Below, piece by piece: positions 61,302 through 64,000 of a stretch of 64,000 nt of DNA (position 1 is its first letter; each line of letters begins with the position of its first letter). The DNA comes from CAXBGS01 sp963975425 (GTDB taxonomy: Bacteria > Planctomycetota > Planctomycetia > Pirellulales > Pirellulaceae). Location of the stretch: positions 248,001 to 312,000 of the forward strand of contig CAXBGS010000004.1 of NCBI GenBank assembly GCA_963975425.1, given 5' to 3'. A model generated the notes under the pieces. The model saw only the letters and a list, made by a program, of their open reading frames with translations. It made no database searches and was not told where the DNA came from. The position numbers were made by a program, and so were the translations under genes.

Positions 61302-62621
61302 TCAGGCGGATGGATACACCCAGGGACCACGATAAGAACGGCGCAGCAGCCCGTTGGCCTCGTCGTCGCCGACAACTTGCTCTCGGTCACCGTCCCACTG
61401 AATACTGCGCCCGAGCTTGTACGACAGCATCCCCAGCAGACTCATGTTCGTCGCGTCGTGGCCGATCTGCACATCGCATTTTGGTCGCCGCGATGACTCG
61501 ATCGAATCGATAAAGTCGGCCCACAATAAATCGATGCTGTGTCCGTCGGGCTCTTTGTGCTGGGCATCTTGATGCACGATTTGTTTGCGCTGGTCCGACG
61601 GATAGAACGTCCAACCGTCTCGCCATCCCATGTGAAACGTCCCCTTGCTGCCATAGAAGTAGCATCCGACCGATGCCTTTTCGCTACCGCTGCCTCCAAA
61701 CCGGCGATGTTCCCAGGTGGCCGTGAAATTTTCGAACTGATACGTCGCCACTTGGCTGTCCGGCGTGTCGGTGGTTTGTTCCTTGTCGTTCAGGATCGCT
61801 TCCCCACGCACCGGGCGACCGCCTGTCGAGTACACATGCTTGGGGTACTTTTCGTCGGTCCACCACAAGACCTGATCAAGCCAGTGCACCCCCCAGTCCC
61901 CAAGAGTGCCGTTGGCAAAGTCCAAGTAATTGCGAAATCCGCCGGGATGAATTTTGCGATTGAATGGACGTAGCGGCGCCGGTCCGCAATACATGTCCCA
62001 GTCAAGCTGCTCTGGCGGAGGACTGTTGGGCGTGGGCAGCTCTGCGCCGCCTTTGCTGTGTACAAACATTCGCACCATGCCGATGTCACCGGCCCCGCCG
62101 TCCTTGAGAAATTTCATCCCCGAGACGTAGTGCGGTCCAATGCGTCGGTGCAGCCCGACTTGCACTGTGCAGTTATTTGCCCGCGCGGCGTTTACCATCG
62201 CACGACTTTCGACGATCGTATGTCCGGTCGGCTTCTCGACAAAGATGTGAGCCCCCTTTTCGATCGCGGCAATGGTATTGAGGGCATGCCAGTGATCCGG
62301 CGTTGCGACAATCGCAATATCGATCTCGACTTTGTCCAACAGCTCGCGAAAGTCGCCGAACAGTTTGGGCTTGTCGCCACTAAGATCCTCGACTTCTTCG
62401 GCGGCAATTTCCAGCTTGTCGGCGTCAACATCACACAGCGCGACGACTTGCGTGTTACCGGCCGCCATCGCTTCTTTCAAGATGTTCATGCCCCACCAAC
62501 CGGACCCGATTAGCGCGGTTCGATACTTCTTACCTTTCGATGCAGCATGGACTCGCGGCGCGCCACTTATCGCGGCTCCGGCAGCTGCAGCTTTGATCAG
62601 GTCTCGACGCGGCAATTTCAT
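61302..62621 (-). CDS. Tat-exported Gfo/Idh/MocA family oxidoreductase
   Basis: The N-terminus RRDLIKAAAAGAAISG is a twin-arginine export signal, so the protein works outside the cytoplasm with its cofactor already bound. The NAD(P) motif is IGSGWWG with the following acidic strand VALCDVDADKL; the catalytic-region motif is VEKPTGH. The C-terminal part contains NGTLGDWGVHWLDQVLWW, typical of a subgroup abundant in Planctomycetes. Length is 439 residues. Substrate unknown; surface sugar turnover is inferred from the family. ATG 62621 is the only good start. Confidence 0.93.
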   Translation of the reverse strand: MKLPRRDLIKAAAAGAAISGAPRVHAASKGKKYRTALIGSGWWGMNILKEAMAAGNTQVVALCDVDADKLEIAAEEVEDLSGDKPKLFGDFRELLDKVEIDIAIVATPDHWHALNTIAAIEKGAHIFVEKPTGHTIVESRAMVNAARANNCTVQVGLHRRIGPHYVSGMKFLKDGGAGDIGMVRMFVHSKGGAELPTPNSPPPEQLDWDMYCGPAPLRPFNRKIHPGGFRNYLDFANGTLGDWGVHWLDQVLWWTDEKYPKHVYSTGGRPVRGEAILNDKEQTTDTPDSQVATYQFENFTATWEHRRFGGSGSEKASVGCYFYGSKGTFHMGWRDGWTFYPSDQRKQIVHQDAQHKEPDGHSIDLLWADFIDSIESSRRPKCDVQIGHDATNMSLLGMLSYKLGRSIQWDGDREQVVGDDEANGLLRRSYRGPWVYPSA

Positions 62622-62708
62622 GAATTTCTCTCGCAGTTACGCAGCGGTATCGGTTGGGATCATGTGATTATAGACATTGTGATCCGAATCGTGGGTGGAT
62701 GTCGGATG

Positions 62709-62784
62709 TGCCGTCTCGCAACATTGTCGCTGTGGCGCAGCATTACCGCCGTGGCGCGGCACGACCGCCGTGGCGCAGCATTGA
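62709..62784. repeat. Four tandem 19-bp repeats upstream of the oxidoreductase gene
   Basis: Units start at 62709 (degenerate), 62728, 62747 and 62766. The last three share the core GTGGCGC with flanking CGC and AGCATTAC or similar. The core unit CGCCGTGGCGCAGCATTGA contains an inverted GGCGC-type half site. They lie between the oxidoreductase start and the PQQ-type gene. Confidence 0.85.
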
Positions 62785-62834
62785 CACTGTTTCCTGTTGA
62801 CCGGGCCATACGGATCCTGGTCCGCAAGACGATG

Positions 62835-64000
62835 CTATTTGCGAATTGAGTGAGTGGTCTGCAGGCAAACCAATTCACCGCCAGCATCGCGACAATAGAG
62901 ACGACCGCCGGCCAACACGGGCGACACCCAACACCGACCGTCCAAAACCTTTTGTCTCGCCAGCACCTCGAACGCCCTCGGTGTTGCCGACACAATGATT
63001 AGGTCACCATCGACGCTCATTGCGATAAGATGATCCTGTGTCGCCGACAAAGCGCCAAAGCGAATGCCTTCGCTGGTCCAATGAACGGCACCGTCGGCCG
63101 TATCGATACATCGCAGCGACGCGCCCGCGTCGACATCGCCATGGACGCCGTAAAGACACTCATCGATCAAGACGCTTGTGCTTAATTGATTTTGCATCTC
63201 TTTGCTCTTCCACAAAACATCCGGTTCCGCTGGCCCCAATTTCAGCAGCGCCGAACCGCGGTGATAGCCCGATGAGATAAACAGTCGGTCATCAAGGACA
63301 ATCGGATCCGCGGCGTTACATCCAAATGTCGTTAACCATCGATGCCGCCAAAGTTCTGTTCCGTTTTTCGGGTCGATCGCAACGTATGACCGAGCCGATC
63401 CGAATGTGACGGCATCGCGATCGCCTAGACGAATCGGCACGATCGACGAATAGCCCGCATCCTTATCCGCGGATGCCCAGACCATTTCGCCGGTCCGCTT
63501 GTTCACCGCGGCACCGGCGTCACCGACATTCAAAATCAATAGATCGTCAACAACCAACGGTGATCCGGCAAAGCCCCACGCCGGAATCCTGACGTTGGCC
63601 AACTGCGAAACATTCGCATTCCAACGGACCTCACCCGACGAAGCGTCGAAGCAGAACAGATCGCCGCTACGGCTAAGCGTGTAAACCGCACCGACGCTTG
63701 TGTCGACGGTCGGCGTTGACGTCGGCCCCCCGTCGAATTCGTTGGGATCGGTCGCGCAGGGGTAAGAATGACTCCACATTGCTTCGCCCGTGGCGGCGTC
63801 CAGACAGACCACGGTGTCGACGTTCTCTTCGTTTCCGATTGTGTATAACGCGCCTGCCGAAACCACGACGTTGGAAAGGCCCAAACCAACCGAGACACGC
63901 CAACTTTCCGCCAACCCCGGATCGGGCCAATCCTCAGGATGGATCGATTCGGCAGAAATGCCGTCAAGTTGCGGCCCGCGAAATCGTGGCCAGTCCACGG
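62835..64000 (-). CDS. PQQ-type beta-propeller protein, 3' part
   Basis: The gene runs off the right edge, so its 5' end is missing. The 387 visible residues begin DWPRFRGPQLDGIS, the usual first strand after the signal peptide in these proteins. The family strands repeat thereafter, such as VVCLDAATGEAMWSHSY, LFCFDASSGEVRWNANV, YVAIDPKNGTELWRHRW and LRCIDTADGAVHWTSEG. These eight-bladed propellers bind PQQ in some enzymes but most planctomycete members have no known cofactor and act as binding proteins. No cofactor-specific residues can be confirmed here. Confidence 0.9.
   Translation of the reverse strand, partial: VDWPRFRGPQLDGISAESIHPEDWPDPGLAESWRVSVGLGLSNVVVSAGALYTIGNEENVDTVVCLDAATGEAMWSHSYPCATDPNEFDGGPTSTPTVDTSVGAVYTLSRSGDLFCFDASSGEVRWNANVSQLANVRIPAWGFAGSPLVVDDLLILNVGDAGAAVNKRTGEMVWASADKDAGYSSIVPIRLGDRDAVTFGSARSYVAIDPKNGTELWRHRWLTTFGCNAADPIVLDDRLFISSGYHRGSALLKLGPAEPDVLWKSKEMQNQLSTSVLIDECLYGVHGDVDAGASLRCIDTADGAVHWTSEGIRFGALSATQDHLIAMSVDGDLIIVSATPRAFEVLARQKVLDGRCWVSPVLAGGRLYCRDAGGELVCLQTTHSIRK

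Overview
The window looks like chromosomal DNA from a planctomycete, most likely a Rhodopirellula-type member of the Pirellulaceae. I base this on the mix of gene families rather than on any rRNA. It holds two DUF1559 prepilin-like proteins, two PEP-CTERM proteins, a triple DUF1080 protein, a sulfatase, Gfo/Idh/MocA oxidoreductases (one with a Tat signal), an SMP-30 protein, BatA/vWA membrane proteins, a PTPMT1-like phosphatase and an oversized signal peptidase I. I see no tRNA, rRNA, CRISPR array, prophage or intact insertion sequence.

Layout. 1-9.3 kb: the 3' end of an oxidoreductase gene, a PTPMT1-like phosphatase, dprA, a minus-strand pair lepB-lptB (secretion and LPS export), a TPR protein and a PEP-CTERM protein with a clear terminator. 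9.3-14.2 kb: a gene-poor 1.2 kb stretch, then two nearly identical DUF1559 genes with a tiny lipoprotein gene between them. 14.4-19.9 kb: a translationally coupled BatA-type/vWA pair and fxsA. 20-21 kb: an alpha/beta hydrolase gene broken by one in-frame TAG and carrying a 15-bp tandem repeat. 21-29 kb: envelope and housekeeping genes (a secreted protein, an ECF-type sigma factor, rseP, dxr, ftsH).

29-45 kb is mostly catabolic and transport genes: an SMP-30 lactonase-like protein, a two-domain esterase, an Nramp-like carrier, coupled nagB-nagA, an SSS symporter, an M20 peptidase, a PEP-CTERM protein, a DUF1080 protein and a sulfatase. 45-64 kb returns to housekeeping: rpsU, trxA, a CoA-type Nudix hydrolase with a TIM-barrel protein, aroK, an SGNH protein, a membrane protein, an alkaline phosphatase, rnc, a TPR lipoprotein, an S4 protein with an EEP nuclease-like protein, recQ, a Tat-dependent oxidoreductase and the 3' part of a PQQ-type beta-propeller gene.

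How the genes fit together. Several belong to envelope biogenesis and quality control (lepB, lptB, rseP, ftsH, FxsA, BatA/vWA). Others fit breakdown of complex, sulfated or amino-sugar polysaccharides (sulfatase, DUF1080, esterase, nagBA, symporter). Most genes are single or in pairs; the coupled pairs are nagB/nagA, BatA/vWA, the TIM-barrel/Nudix pair and EEP/S4. I did not find a convincing new defence or mobile system. The most unusual items are the nonsense-interrupted hydrolase with its repeat expansion, the LamG-like insertion in signal peptidase, a sulfatase with a non-standard active-site signature, an Nramp homologue without the metal-binding motifs, and a structured-looking gene-free stretch near 9.9-10.1 kb.
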